A stretch of 64,000 bases of DNA from Bacteroidales bacterium (GTDB lineage Bacteria; Bacteroidota; Bacteroidia; Bacteroidales; UBA4417), in the NCBI GenBank assembly GCA_016707705.1, contig JADJHD010000001.1, forward strand, positions 405,110 to 469,109. The letters are read 5' to 3'. Position numbers and translations under genes: made by a program. The stretch's first letter is position 1. The number at the start of each line of letters is the position of its first letter. Positions 37,848 through 47,746 of the stretch are shown here, piece after piece. The notes under the pieces are model-generated. The model had not been told where the DNA came from. It did no database searches and saw nothing but the letters and a program-made list of their open reading frames with translations.

Positions 37848-39767
37848 TTAATCCAGGTTATGGAAAACAACTACCTTTTCTGTTTGAACAGATTCACCCT
37901 GTACAATTTTTACAAAAAAGAAATTACCTCCTTCAGGCATGGCGATTTTAATTGCTGTCCCTTCGGCAGAAGAATGGTCTATTGTTCTCAATAATTTACC
38001 TCCTGCAGAATATATTTCTATTTTGGTAGATGCTTGATTATTCAAATCAGTAAGCAGGGTAACTTCTCCCAGGGTCGGATTAGGATACAAAAGCGATTTC
38101 ACTTCAATGTATTCCTCCCTGACCAGCGAATCAGAGCCGTAGTTATTTGTCACTGTTAGTTTTACATAGTATTTGCCAAAAGTATTATATCGAATCCCTG
38201 ATGGATTCTGTTCGTTTGATGAGGAAGGTTCTCCCCCTTCAAAACTCCACCTCCATAGATTTGGCAATCCCGAGGAGCGGTCATAGAAGTTTAGTGAATT
38301 ACCAATTTTTATTACGGTTGTATCAGTTTCAAAATCAGCAACAGCAAGCTTATCATTGAAAGCTCCTTCCATAGAAGTGCGACCTTCATTCATCGGATCA
38401 AGCCAGGGTTCCAATTGCATAGTATCACTCAATCCATTTGAAATCCATGAATAACTTATTTTACCATAAAAGTCGGTGGCTGCTGTGTTACTGCAAGCTG
38501 ACTCTCCTCCTGTCAAGGTACCAATTATCAATCCATCTCCATTATAAAGTGGAGAGCCTGAGGATCCTGCTTCTGTAACACCAAAGCCATTTGCAGTTGC
38601 ACCCCATTTAACAATCCAATGGGTATTGGGAGTAGATTGCCAGGTTCCTGACCCCAAAGCTGTTGAATAGGTTGAAATCTTCTTGATATCTCCTTGAGGA
38701 TGATGGATGCCGACACCAGAAGATGGAGTTGCTGCTGACAGACTCCAGCCATTGAAATAGGTGTGATAGGATGCAGGAATATCCTGCTTAAGGCGTATCA
38801 GATAAAAGTCAGAACCTATATCAGTTGGGTTTTGTGATGCAGCCAACTTTTCAGCACCAACCATGCTAAGTTCTTCAGGCTCAGCTATAGGATCAGCACA
38901 AGTTGCTGATTCGTAAGCAAAATAGAAGACCCATTTATTCAGATCAGAAGCACTTGAGACATTACCTGAGCTTTCAGAACAGTGGTTGGCTGTCAATACT
39001 ATTGGCGAAAAGTCATTGGCTGAATTGTTCATTACAGTTCCAGTACACCAAAATGCCTGATTCTTTACTCTTGTAAGTATTCTGACCACTCCGGCTGCCT
39101 GATTCTTCCAGTTTGCACCCTCTTCGCAATTAAGGTTAACCTCGCAAGCGCCTGACCCTCCAAAATTGAACAATGATCGGTCTTGCTTTTCACCAAATCC
39201 TCTGTAGATATATAGAAGAGAAGCTATTTCAAGGTGAACTTCTTCCATGTAACCGGCAGGCTGAAAGTATTCAAGAATAATATTATCGCCCTGCACAGGC
39301 CGGGAGGTAAACCCCATACCTTTAATATTCTCATTGGATTTGAAAGCTCCTATTACATGAGTGCGATTCGAATTATAGATAAACAAATCTGATCCGGAGG
39401 GCAAATCAAATGAACTGAAGTCAAGTCCTATGGCCTCTGCTCCTTTACAACTAATTGAAACAAGCCAAATTTTACTACCATCCGGATTAATTATCCAATT
39501 CCCTGAATTAGAAATACCAATTTCAGCAGGAACAGTTACACCTATCCTGTATGGCTTTTCCAATTGAGAGTCCTGAAAATCAAGTGCTTTAAGACTATCC
39601 TTATCTGGAGCAAGAATACTCAGCTGTTGAATGCCTGAGCGCCATCCCTTCTGTTCAAAACTTCTGGGCATTCCACCATCTTCAATCTGACTGTAAACAA
39701 AACCAGGGAGACCTGCTAATCCAAACAGGAAGACAAGAATCAGACTTTGCCGAAGGTTTAAGACCAT
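37848..39767 (-). CDS. Secreted trypsin-like serine protease with PKD and T9SS type A domains
   Basis: The 639-residue protein has a signal peptide (about 1-26), a propeptide-like region, and an S1-type catalytic domain of the lysyl-endopeptidase type: His in VLTANHCSES, Asp in DIGSDFYLIRL and Ser in GVTEAGSSGSPLYNG. A PKD-like module (about 480-560) and a type A sorting domain (YPNPTLGEVTLLT to TEKVVVFH) follow. It should be exported by type IX secretion. It sits in the menaquinone operon, two bases before mqnE, with mqnD upstream on the same strand. The catalytic class is clear; substrate specificity is inferred. Confidence 0.88.
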   Translation of the reverse strand: MVLNLRQSLILVFLFGLAGLPGFVYSQIEDGGMPRSFEQKGWRSGIQQLSILAPDKDSLKALDFQDSQLEKPYRIGVTVPAEIGISNSGNWIINPDGSKIWLVSISCKGAEAIGLDFSSFDLPSGSDLFIYNSNRTHVIGAFKSNENIKGMGFTSRPVQGDNIILEYFQPAGYMEEVHLEIASLLYIYRGFGEKQDRSLFNFGGSGACEVNLNCEEGANWKNQAAGVVRILTRVKNQAFWCTGTVMNNSANDFSPIVLTANHCSESSGNVSSASDLNKWVFYFAYESATCADPIAEPEELSMVGAEKLAASQNPTDIGSDFYLIRLKQDIPASYHTYFNGWSLSAATPSSGVGIHHPQGDIKKISTYSTALGSGTWQSTPNTHWIVKWGATANGFGVTEAGSSGSPLYNGDGLIIGTLTGGESACSNTAATDFYGKISYSWISNGLSDTMQLEPWLDPMNEGRTSMEGAFNDKLAVADFETDTTVIKIGNSLNFYDRSSGLPNLWRWSFEGGEPSSSNEQNPSGIRYNTFGKYYVKLTVTNNYGSDSLVREEYIEVKSLLYPNPTLGEVTLLTDLNNQASTKIEIYSAGGKLLRTIDHSSAEGTAIKIAMPEGGNFFFVKIVQGESVQTEKVVVFHNLD

Positions 39768-39838
39768 AAAATATCATTATTTGACAAAAATACAGATTCT
39801 TGTTGTACAAATCAGGTTTGGCGCAGCAGATGTACACT

Positions 39839-40666
39839 CTACCCGAAGTAAACTCCATTCGGAATACCGGATATCAAACCTTTCTCTACTGCTTTAGCGA
39901 AAAGGGTATTTACCGCGGCGCGACCCCCATCACCAAGACTAAGGCTATATTTATTAACATAAAGCCTTATATGCTGCATCATTACTTCCTCACTCATCTC
40001 CTGAGCATTACATCTGATAAAATCATTTATATTATCACTGGAGAATGCATAGTCAATACTTCTTTTCAAGGATCTCTGAAACTTTGCGATTACATCAGCA
40101 GAAAGTCTCTTATTTGCAACAATTCCACCCAAGGGAATAGGCATCCCGGTTAAATTCTCCCAAAACTCCCCGAGATCAGCAATCTTGAGTAAGCCCTTGC
40201 TGGCATAGGTAAAGCGGTTTTCATGAATAATCACACCTGCATCCACAACTTTATTCAGTACGGCATATTCAATGTCGGAAAAAACCATCTCCTTTCGCAG
40301 AACTTCTCCTTCCAGAGCAAGTGAAAAAAGCAAGTTGGCAGTAGTATATTTTCCCGGGACAGCGACAACTTTCCCCTTTAAATCCAGTAATTTATAAGGG
40401 AGGGAACCTATTACCAGCGGACCTGTGCCATAGCCTAGAGCAGAGCCTGCATCGAGTAAAATGTAATAATCAGTTAGATACAGAAATGCATGGTAACTCA
40501 CTTTAGTGATATCAAGCAATTCAGAAAATGCCTTCTTGTTGAGCTCCTCCACATCAGCCATAATAAACTCAAAGTCAAGTCCTTCCGTGTCTATCTTATG
40601 ATGGACAAGTGCATCAAATATATATGTATCATTTGGGCAGGGAGAAAACCCAAGCGTCAATTTCAT
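39839..40666 (-). CDS. mqnD: 1,4-dihydroxy-6-naphthoate synthase
   Basis: MqnD converts cyclic dehypoxanthinylfutalosine to 1,4-dihydroxy-6-naphthoate in the futalosine menaquinone pathway. The 275-residue periplasmic-binding-like protein starts LGFSPCPNDTYIFDAL, the signature N-terminus, and has EELNKKAF, ITKVSYHAFLYL, LDAGSALGYGTGPLV, DAGVIIHENRFTYASKGL and PIPLGGIVANKRL. Both usual lengths and motifs match MqnD rather than MqnA, which lacks the SPCPND opening. It lies between mqnB and the protease gene. Confidence 0.95.
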   Translation of the reverse strand: MKLTLGFSPCPNDTYIFDALVHHKIDTEGLDFEFIMADVEELNKKAFSELLDITKVSYHAFLYLTDYYILLDAGSALGYGTGPLVIGSLPYKLLDLKGKVVAVPGKYTTANLLFSLALEGEVLRKEMVFSDIEYAVLNKVVDAGVIIHENRFTYASKGLLKIADLGEFWENLTGMPIPLGGIVANKRLSADVIAKFQRSLKRSIDYAFSSDNINDFIRCNAQEMSEEVMMQHIRLYVNKYSLSLGDGGRAAVNTLFAKAVEKGLISGIPNGVYFG

Positions 40667-40760
40667 CAGAGAGACGATTAGTATTATTAACTCAGAAAGA
40701 TCCTTAATCAGCTATATTTTAACTCCATTGATCCTGAAGTGTTGTTAAGATCAATAAATA

Positions 40761-41456
40761 TTATGCGTCACCAGCGTCCAATTGAGCGAGAAACTTTAAT
40801 AAAAATGCATTTAAGTTACTGATTGCCAATTTAATGTTCCACTTCTCAGTATTTCTGACTTCAACTTTATTGGAAACTGACCTTATTTGCAGAAATTGAA
40901 CTCCATATTGCAGGCAAACATACATAAAAGCTGCCCCTTCCATGGATTCAACCAATGGCTGAAAAAGCCTGGTAAATTTCTGAATACTCAATTCATTACC
41001 ATGCACAGTATTCACAGTTGCACCTTCAACCCGGGGAATGTCCAATTCCTTCAGAAGTTCGTCTTTATAAGGATTAACAAGCTTTCCATCTGAGAAAGGA
41101 AACCGCTGAGGATCTTCAAGTTTCAGATCAAACCAGGGAATAAATGAGTCTGAAGATTCTGAACCAATTTCTGGAAACGAATCTGATACAACATTCACAA
41201 CTGAACCAATTGAAATAGAATCGTTAAAGCAACCGCAGATGCCAGCATTAATAACCAGATCAGGTTTATTCGAATTAAGATATTTACCAAGAAAAAAAGT
41301 GGTATGAATCATTCCAACACCAGTTACAAGAACATCTATTGTATTCTCAGCATACTCATAGCGGGTGATTTCATTCGACAATCGCTGTCCCTTTCCTAAG
41401 TGAAATAAGAAAGGAGCAATCTCGATATCTGTAGCTGAAACCAGTAACAATTTCAT
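40761..41456 (-). CDS. mqnB: Futalosine hydrolase
   Basis: MqnB is a nucleosidase of the MTAN/PNP superfamily that removes hypoxanthine from futalosine (or adenine from aminofutalosine in some lineages). The protein of about 231 residues begins MKLLLVSATDIEIAPFL and has the PNP-family blocks LVTGVGMIHTTFFLGKYL, LVINAGICGCFND and ESMEGAAFMYVCLQ with the catalytic Glu region. A Met 16 codons upstream (41504) would overlap the phosphatase gene and is not preferred. It is next to mqnD, supporting the assignment. Confidence 0.92.
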   Translation of the reverse strand: MKLLLVSATDIEIAPFLFHLGKGQRLSNEITRYEYAENTIDVLVTGVGMIHTTFFLGKYLNSNKPDLVINAGICGCFNDSISIGSVVNVVSDSFPEIGSESSDSFIPWFDLKLEDPQRFPFSDGKLVNPYKDELLKELDIPRVEGATVNTVHGNELSIQKFTRLFQPLVESMEGAAFMYVCLQYGVQFLQIRSVSNKVEVRNTEKWNIKLAISNLNAFLLKFLAQLDAGDA

Positions 41457-41493
41457 TTCAAAACCTTTATTGGAAATTATCCAGGCTGACTTA

Positions 41494-42585
41494 TCAAAAC
41501 CCAAATAAACTCATGCACTTCTTATAAATGTCAGTATTTTCCATAAATCCGGAAAACAATTCTGATCCCGGTCCAATAGCAAAAACTGGAACCATTACTC
41601 CTGTATGATCAGTATATACAAACTTCCCGGAAACCTGTCCGGTTTTCAAGTCTCCACCTGTAAGGGCAAGTCCACCAGTTTCGTGATCTGCAGTAACTAT
41701 GACCAAAGTTTCCTTGTCCTTGAGCGCAAATTCCAGTACTTTCCCAATGGCATCATCAAAATCAATTACTTCCTCCTTCACATAATCCAGATTGTTATCA
41801 TGTCCGCCCCAATCAATTTGCGATCCTTCTATCATCAGGAAGAATCCTTTCTTATTTCGCTTTAATATCTTCAGGGCAAGTTCAGATGATCTCGGCAACA
41901 TATCAGCCCGACCGGCAGAAACTCTTGGCATATGACCCGGAGCAAGCAGAGCTGCTAATTTTGAAACAGTTGGATAATCAATGTCTCCTAAATCCCTTGC
42001 AACGAAATATCCATGTTTAAGCAGGCTATCAATAAGATTAAGGGAGTCCTTTCTGGTGCGAAAATTATCATATCCGCCCCCGATAAATAAATCAATATCA
42101 GTGTTGAGGAAATCCCTGGCAATATCCTCCATATTTCCACGATTGCTTGTATGGGCAATAAATCCTGCAGGTGTAGCATGGGTTATGGCAGATGTTGCCA
42201 CCAAGCCTGTAGATAGTCCGTGTTTTTCAGCACATTCAAGAATCGTCTCGAGTTTTTGTCCGGCAGGATCTACAGAGATATATCCATTGTTGGTTTTTTG
42301 GCCTGTTGCATATGCAGTAGCCCCTGCTCCTGAATCGGTAATGTAATTATCGGCCGAATTAGTTTTTACCAACCCAGTTACCGGGAAGCGCAGCATATTA
42401 AAAGTTGAACCTTTGGCTGTATATCCGGTGTATACCTGCGAAAGGCCCATACCATCCCCTATCATAAGAATGATATTCTTAGGCTTACGCATTTTTTGCT
42501 TTCTGGATTGACTAAAGCTTTCAGCTGTTATTGATGCAAACGAGACAGCAAGCAGGAAGTAAATCAATATTTTTCTAGATGTCAT
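41494..42585 (-). CDS. Alkaline phosphatase
   Basis: The 363-residue protein has a signal peptide (about 1-25) and the alkaline phosphatase fold: MIGDGMGLSQV with metal-binding Asp44, catalytic Ser85 in YITDSGAGATA, TSAITHATPAG, EGSQIDWGGHDN and VTADHETGGLAL with the zinc-binding His residues. It hydrolyses phosphomonoesters in the periplasm. It is the first gene of the minus-strand operon that continues with mqnB, mqnD, the protease and mqnE; no PHO box is evident. Confidence 0.93.
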   Translation of the reverse strand: MTSRKILIYFLLAVSFASITAESFSQSRKQKMRKPKNIILMIGDGMGLSQVYTGYTAKGSTFNMLRFPVTGLVKTNSADNYITDSGAGATAYATGQKTNNGYISVDPAGQKLETILECAEKHGLSTGLVATSAITHATPAGFIAHTSNRGNMEDIARDFLNTDIDLFIGGGYDNFRTRKDSLNLIDSLLKHGYFVARDLGDIDYPTVSKLAALLAPGHMPRVSAGRADMLPRSSELALKILKRNKKGFFLMIEGSQIDWGGHDNNLDYVKEEVIDFDDAIGKVLEFALKDKETLVIVTADHETGGLALTGGDLKTGQVSGKFVYTDHTGVMVPVFAIGPGSELFSGFMENTDIYKKCMSLFGF

Positions 42586-42780
42586 TACAGTTCATTTATT
42601 GAGAAAGCGAAATTAACACTTTAAGATTCAAGTTGAGAGTCAAAACTTATTTGCAATTACCTGAAATCTGGTATCTGACTGTTTTAGAAAAACCAAAAAC
42701 TGAAAGAACAACTGGTAAATAAACATATATATAGCTCATTATCTGACAGATAACATTTGTCTGATGAAAATTCAGTATAA

Positions 42781-42808
42781 AAAAAAACCGGCCTCAAAGA
42801 GGCCGGTT
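42781..42808 (-). terminator. Rho-independent terminator of the MFS gene
   Basis: On the minus strand an AACCGGCCTC/GAGGCCGGTT stem with a three-base loop is followed by a T run. It begins about 20 bases after the stop of the MFS gene at 42829. Confidence 0.88.
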
Positions 42809-42828
42809 CGTATTTGAATTGACAGAGT

Positions 42829-44211
42829 TTAGCTCTGAATATTAGGCATTTCAAGGCCATAGCCCTTTTTCTTGTCTTCAGCCTTGAGAAGGAATGCAAA
42901 AATCAATGCAAGTACTCCCAGACTGGCGAAAATCATCATTGGCAAAGTATAATCATACTGGTTGACAGTAGCACCATCAACTACTTTGGTACCTGTAATG
43001 CAATACTTGTCGAGAACCCAACCAATCAAGGCAGGAACACCCATTAATCCCCAGTTCTGAACCCAGAAAATCATAGCATAAGCTGTTCCAAGTTGTTTCT
43101 CAGGAATGATTTTGGGAACTGAAGGCCACATTGCTGAAGGAACAAGGGAGAAACCTATTCCAAGCACGATAATGAGTACAATGGCAACAATGTAATTATT
43201 CAGGAAAGATATAGCGAATAAGGTATGAACCAGGATAAGCAGCACTGCTCCAAGAATCATGATTGTTGCACCTTTGCCTTTTCTATCGTAAAGATTGCCA
43301 AAGGTTGGAGTCAGAATCATAGTTCCAAAAGGAAGAAGACTGGGAATAAGTCCGGCCAGACTTTCCTTGACACCGAACTTGTTTACCATTAAATCAGAAG
43401 CATATTTTAGGAATGGGAAAACTGCGGAATAGAAGAGAACGCACAGAATTGCAATGTACCACCAGCCTTTATTGGTAAAAATAACGCGGATATCAGATAA
43501 TTTGAATTCTTCTTCTGGTTCAACAGCACGGCCTTCATTATCAGCAGCTATTGAAGCATCCAGTTTCTTGTCCATGAAAGTATAGAGAACGAAAGAAATC
43601 AAACCAATACAAAGCATGATGAGGCAGATTAGAATTGGCACTGAAACATCATGCATAGCTTCAGCTATTGGAGCGGATGTGGAGAGAGCAAGAGCTGTAC
43701 CCATCCTGGCAGTAGCCATTTCGAGACCCATAGCCAAAGCCATTTCCTTCCCCTTGAACCATTTAACAATAATCTTTGAAACAGTAATACCTGCAATTTC
43801 AACTCCAACTCCAAAAGTTGCATATCCCAAAGCTGCTACCATCACCTGAGCCTTCCAGCCGAATAACATAACACCATCAAGTGAAGTAGTGGAAATTGCC
43901 CAATATTTAACTGCGGTACCAATAACCATGATAATAGTGGCCATCATACCTGTAAACCTGACACCCATCTTATCCAGAATAATCCCGCCCAGAATAAGCA
44001 TCAGAAGGAATACATTAAACCATCCGTAAGCACTGGTAAAGAAACCATATTCAGTACTTGACCAACCTTTCTGGCTTTCCAGAAGCGGTTTTAAAGGGGC
44101 CATAACATCTGCCAGGTAATACCCGCACAGCATGGTAAATGCAACTACTGCAAGAGCAGTCCAGCGCGCTGTCTTCGACTCGCGAAGTGTCTTTCTGATG
44201 ATTTCAGTCAT
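42829..44211 (-). CDS. MFS family transporter
   Basis: The 460-residue protein has about twelve membrane segments and a large cytosolic loop (about 210-245, with charged AADNEGRAVEPEEEFKLSDI) between the halves. The first-loop motif GIILDKMGVRFTG (about 76-88) and NLYDRKGKGATI in the second half are MFS motif A copies. It may belong to the group of organic-anion or dipeptide carriers, but I cannot assign a substrate. It is alone, with a strong terminator behind it, and follows prmC on the same strand by 31 bases. Confidence 0.82.
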   Translation of the reverse strand: MTEIIRKTLRESKTARWTALAVVAFTMLCGYYLADVMAPLKPLLESQKGWSSTEYGFFTSAYGWFNVFLLMLILGGIILDKMGVRFTGMMATIIMVIGTAVKYWAISTTSLDGVMLFGWKAQVMVAALGYATFGVGVEIAGITVSKIIVKWFKGKEMALAMGLEMATARMGTALALSTSAPIAEAMHDVSVPILICLIMLCIGLISFVLYTFMDKKLDASIAADNEGRAVEPEEEFKLSDIRVIFTNKGWWYIAILCVLFYSAVFPFLKYASDLMVNKFGVKESLAGLIPSLLPFGTMILTPTFGNLYDRKGKGATIMILGAVLLILVHTLFAISFLNNYIVAIVLIIVLGIGFSLVPSAMWPSVPKIIPEKQLGTAYAMIFWVQNWGLMGVPALIGWVLDKYCITGTKVVDGATVNQYDYTLPMMIFASLGVLALIFAFLLKAEDKKKGYGLEMPNIQS

Positions 44212-44242
44212 GTGTAAATTATTTAGGATTAGTATTGAAAGC

Positions 44243-45109
44243 TTAGGATCTACAGATCACAAATCTATCTTTGGAAGAAAGGTCCTTTAGAGTATCAACC
44301 TTCCTGAAGCCAGATTTCAAATATAGCAATTTAACCTCTTCCCCGAATCTTTCATTGATTTCAAGGAAAATGTACCCACCCGGCCTTAGTTTGTAGGAAG
44401 CAAACTCATCAATTGCCTTGTAGTATCTCAAAGGGTCAGCATCCGGAACAAAAAGAGCAGAATGTGGCTCGAACTTAAGAACATTCTGCTGCATAAGCTT
44501 CTTCTCTGATTCCAGCACATAGGGCGGATTGCTTACAATCACATCAAATGAAGGTAAGTCATCCAGCGTTTGCTGATCAAGTATATCTGCATGGATAAAA
44601 ATGACATCTGCTTTATGATCAAGAGCATTGATCCTTGCAAGTGAAAGTGCTTCTTCCGAAAGGTCTACAGCGAATACTGACATCTCTGGAAAATGATTCT
44701 TCAGTGTAATTGCTATGCAACCACTACCTGTTCCAATATCAAGAATCTTTAGCGGAAAGTTGGAGTCAATGGTAAGAGAATTTAGCTCTTCAATGATGAG
44801 ATTCGTGAGTTCTTCTGTCTCTGGTCTTGGTATCAGCACATTCTGGTTTACCTTGAACTCTCCTTCAAGAAACCAGGACTTACCCATTATGTATTGCATT
44901 GGTTTATGTTCCAGAAGTTCCTCCATTGCTTTAGCCAAAGGAGGCAATGAACTATCAGGAACCTCAAAACCAAATCTCATCATTACTTTAGCCTTCGATA
45001 CCTGTAAGTATTGCTCCATTAAAATATAAACAATACTTCTTGCTTCTTCATAAGGGTAGATAGCTTTCAATTCCGAAAGAAGATGCGTGTATAGTTGTCC
45101 TATTGTCAA
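44243..45109 (-). CDS. prmC: Peptide chain release factor N5-glutamine methyltransferase
   Basis: PrmC methylates the Gln of the GGQ motif in release factors RF1 and RF2. The 288-residue protein has the N-terminal helical domain (MTIGQLYTHLLSELKAIYPYEEARSIVYILMEQ), KPMQYIMGKSWFLEGEFKVNQNVLIPRPETEEL, the SAM-binding ILDIGTGSGCIAI, and the catalytic VSNPPYVLESE. Length and motif order are typical. It precedes the MFS gene on the minus strand. Confidence 0.96.
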   Translation of the reverse strand: MTIGQLYTHLLSELKAIYPYEEARSIVYILMEQYLQVSKAKVMMRFGFEVPDSSLPPLAKAMEELLEHKPMQYIMGKSWFLEGEFKVNQNVLIPRPETEELTNLIIEELNSLTIDSNFPLKILDIGTGSGCIAITLKNHFPEMSVFAVDLSEEALSLARINALDHKADVIFIHADILDQQTLDDLPSFDVIVSNPPYVLESEKKLMQQNVLKFEPHSALFVPDADPLRYYKAIDEFASYKLRPGGYIFLEINERFGEEVKLLYLKSGFRKVDTLKDLSSKDRFVICRS

Positions 45110-45294
45110 TGAGAAAAATTTTCAGGTTAGTACTTGAGCTTTTATCAATAATTATCTGCAAAAATAATACTTATCGAATATGAGCATTAGCAATTTTCAA
45201 TCAATAAACTCAACTTTTTCTCCTTTAGGCTATTAATGTTAGTATTGGTATCTTAGGATCCAATATTACCCCATTTATTCAAATTAACAGGAAA

Positions 45295-47745
45295 ATGATG
45301 AAAACAAAGATAAAACTCACAATTCTTGCTATAGTACTGACCTTGAGCCTTTCAGCCCAGGAATACCTTCCTTTCGCAACATCCGATTACGCAGGTGTAA
45401 CGGGTGTACACCTGCAACCCGCTTCAATTGCTGACAGCAGGTTTAAGGCAGATATAATGCTATCAGGAACAAGTTTCGGATTCTATAACGATTTCCTGGG
45501 CATTGATCCCTATGTTTTCTGGCATCCAAAGTTAACTGAGTCCTTGGGAGAATGGGAAGAATTGCAATATGTCAAAAAGAATTTTGATGGTTCAGATAAG
45601 AATTTTCAGTTTTCGTTTCAGCAGGATCTTATGGGATTTATGATTTCGTTGTCGGATAAGGATGCTATCGCTTTCACTCCAAGTGTCAGAACAATAATCA
45701 ATCTTGACAATATCTCGGAAGAATTGGCAACCTTGGCAGACAATGGACTTGAATACCCCGATTTATGGAACATCAAGCTTAAAAATGTCAATTTCAGTAT
45801 GCAGTCAAATGTATGGGCCTCCTATGGATTCACCTATGCAAGAGTAATAAGTGATAAAGAGAAGCATTTCTTCAAAGCCGGAGTGACTGCCAAATTATCT
45901 CAAGGACTTCTTTCATCTTATTCTTTTATTAAAGACCTTAATTACGAATTCAACACCAGTGACACTCTATCATTATTCCAATCTGATGTTAGTTACGGAG
46001 CATCTGATAATATATACCAGCTGGATAATGGGGATTTCAGTTACAGGTTCCTTGCCAATCCATCTTTAACCTTCGATTTTGGCTTTGTTTATGAATTCCG
46101 GCCAAAATGGAGCACTTTCAAATATGATATGGATGGTAAAACCAATTTATGGAGAAGGGATAAATCAAAATACCTTTTCAAACTTGGAGTGAGCATCACC
46201 GACTTAGGAAGTGTCAGATACAGGAGAAATCCATTGAGCAAGGATTTTAGTGCTGATGTGGAAAGCTGGTATATTGGAGATGTAAGCATCAATTCATATC
46301 AGGATTTTGACAGTCTGGTTCATGAGAGATTCCTGAAATTCTACGATGTCGATTCCAAATACAACATGAATCTGCCAACTGCACTCAGCATTCAGGCCGA
46401 CTGGAACATCTGGAAAGGGTTTTACCTGAATGTCAGCCCATTCCTGGCTTTTAATAAAGGCATAAAAGACCCTAACAAGGTTCATTACTTCAGTTCATGG
46501 AATATTATTCCCCGTTTCGATTCTAAGTGGTTTGGGCTATCAGTTCCAATGCAATATACCAGTTTTGGCCAGACAAATATAGGATTAGGGGTACGTATGG
46601 GATGCTTCTGGATGGGGTCAAATGATGTAATCAGTTTTCTTACGTCAAAAGGATATAGATATGGTGCAAGTTTTTCGATGGCAATGAAAGTTCCCATTTA
46701 TTATCATCGTCCTCATGATCGTGATGGAGATAAAGTTTCTGATCGTAAAGACAAGTGCAAGGATATACCAGGCTTGCTTGCATTAAAAGGTTGTCCTGAT
46801 ACAGATGGAGATGGCATAACCGACCAGCTTGATAAATGTCCGGAGACTCCCGGGATTATTGAATTGAATGGTTGTCCTGATTCAGATCTAGATGGCATTA
46901 CCGACCTGGAAGATCAATGTCCGGAAGTTAAGGGTTTGGCATATTACAAAGGTTGTCCTGACAGTGACGGTGACAGTTTAGTTGACAGCAAGGATGAATG
47001 TCCATTCAATGCAGGTTCCGCAAGTATGAACGGTTGTCCGGATCAGGATGCAGATGGTATTGCAGATAAAAATGATAACTGCCCTACCCTGCCCGGAACA
47101 ATTGAAAACAAAGGTTGTCCATTTGTTGACAGTGATGGTGATGGAGTTAAGGATAACGAAGATCATTGCCCTGGAGTTAAAGGTCCGGTTGAAAATTTCG
47201 GTTGTCCCTACAGTGATGCTGATCAGGATGGAATTCCAGATAAGGATGATGAATGTCCAAGTCTGCCGGGAACCACAGTTTTCAGAGGATGCCCTGACAC
47301 AGATTCTGATGGAATATCTGATAAATATGACCAGTGTCCCACTATTGCCGGGATAGCAGCTAATAATGGCTGTCCTGAGATAAAAAAGGAGGAACAGGAA
47401 GTTATCAATAAGGCCTTTGCCAATCTTGAATTTGAAACCGGGAAGTCAATAATCAAAACTACTTCACTTGCTTCACTGGATGAACTTGCAGCCTTACTGA
47501 TCAAGAAGCCCGAATTCAAACTGCTCTTATCAGGGCATACTGATAATGTCGGAAAACCCGAAAAGAATATGGAACTCTCTAAAAGCAGGACTCTGGCTGT
47601 TCAAACCTATTTAACAGGTAAAGGTGTAGATAAAGCTAAAATCAGGACTGAGTGGTTCGGGCAGAATAAACCTATAGCTGAAAATACTACCGCTGAAGGA
47701 CGCCAAAGAAACCGCAGGGTTGAAATGAACATTGTATTTGAATAG
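45295..47745 (+). CDS. DUF5723/TSP3-repeat/OmpA-domain outer-membrane protein
   Basis: The 816-residue protein has a signal peptide (ending SLSAQ), a large beta-barrel-like DUF5723-type domain (to about residue 470, starting YLPFATSDYAGVTGVHLQPAS), eight thrombospondin type 3 repeats (about 478-700; DxDxDGxxDxxDxC followed by GCPD spacers, Ca-binding), and a C-terminal OmpA/MotB peptidoglycan-binding domain (LEFETGKSIIKTTSL, LSGHTDNVGKPEKN, LSKSRTLAVQTYL, GRQRNRRVEMNIVFE). It links the outer membrane to peptidoglycan. Motility or adhesion roles are known for such fusions, but not shown here. It starts with two adjacent Met codons. Confidence 0.9.
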   Translation: MMKTKIKLTILAIVLTLSLSAQEYLPFATSDYAGVTGVHLQPASIADSRFKADIMLSGTSFGFYNDFLGIDPYVFWHPKLTESLGEWEELQYVKKNFDGSDKNFQFSFQQDLMGFMISLSDKDAIAFTPSVRTIINLDNISEELATLADNGLEYPDLWNIKLKNVNFSMQSNVWASYGFTYARVISDKEKHFFKAGVTAKLSQGLLSSYSFIKDLNYEFNTSDTLSLFQSDVSYGASDNIYQLDNGDFSYRFLANPSLTFDFGFVYEFRPKWSTFKYDMDGKTNLWRRDKSKYLFKLGVSITDLGSVRYRRNPLSKDFSADVESWYIGDVSINSYQDFDSLVHERFLKFYDVDSKYNMNLPTALSIQADWNIWKGFYLNVSPFLAFNKGIKDPNKVHYFSSWNIIPRFDSKWFGLSVPMQYTSFGQTNIGLGVRMGCFWMGSNDVISFLTSKGYRYGASFSMAMKVPIYYHRPHDRDGDKVSDRKDKCKDIPGLLALKGCPDTDGDGITDQLDKCPETPGIIELNGCPDSDLDGITDLEDQCPEVKGLAYYKGCPDSDGDSLVDSKDECPFNAGSASMNGCPDQDADGIADKNDNCPTLPGTIENKGCPFVDSDGDGVKDNEDHCPGVKGPVENFGCPYSDADQDGIPDKDDECPSLPGTTVFRGCPDTDSDGISDKYDQCPTIAGIAANNGCPEIKKEEQEVINKAFANLEFETGKSIIKTTSLASLDELAALLIKKPEFKLLLSGHTDNVGKPEKNMELSKSRTLAVQTYLTGKGVDKAKIRTEWFGQNKPIAENTTAEGRQRNRRVEMNIVFE

Positions 47746-47746
47746 C

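Noticed and set aside
39800..40153. Plus-strand frame of 117 codons over mqnD
   Set aside because: It lies opposite a well-conserved gene and has no family features.
42684..42899. Minus-strand frame of 71 codons over the MFS terminator
   Set aside because: It spans the terminator hairpin and the end of the MFS gene; no coding signal.
46713..47519. Several open frames opposite and within the TSP3 region
   Set aside because: They are shadows of the repetitive coding sequence of the OmpA-TSP3 gene.
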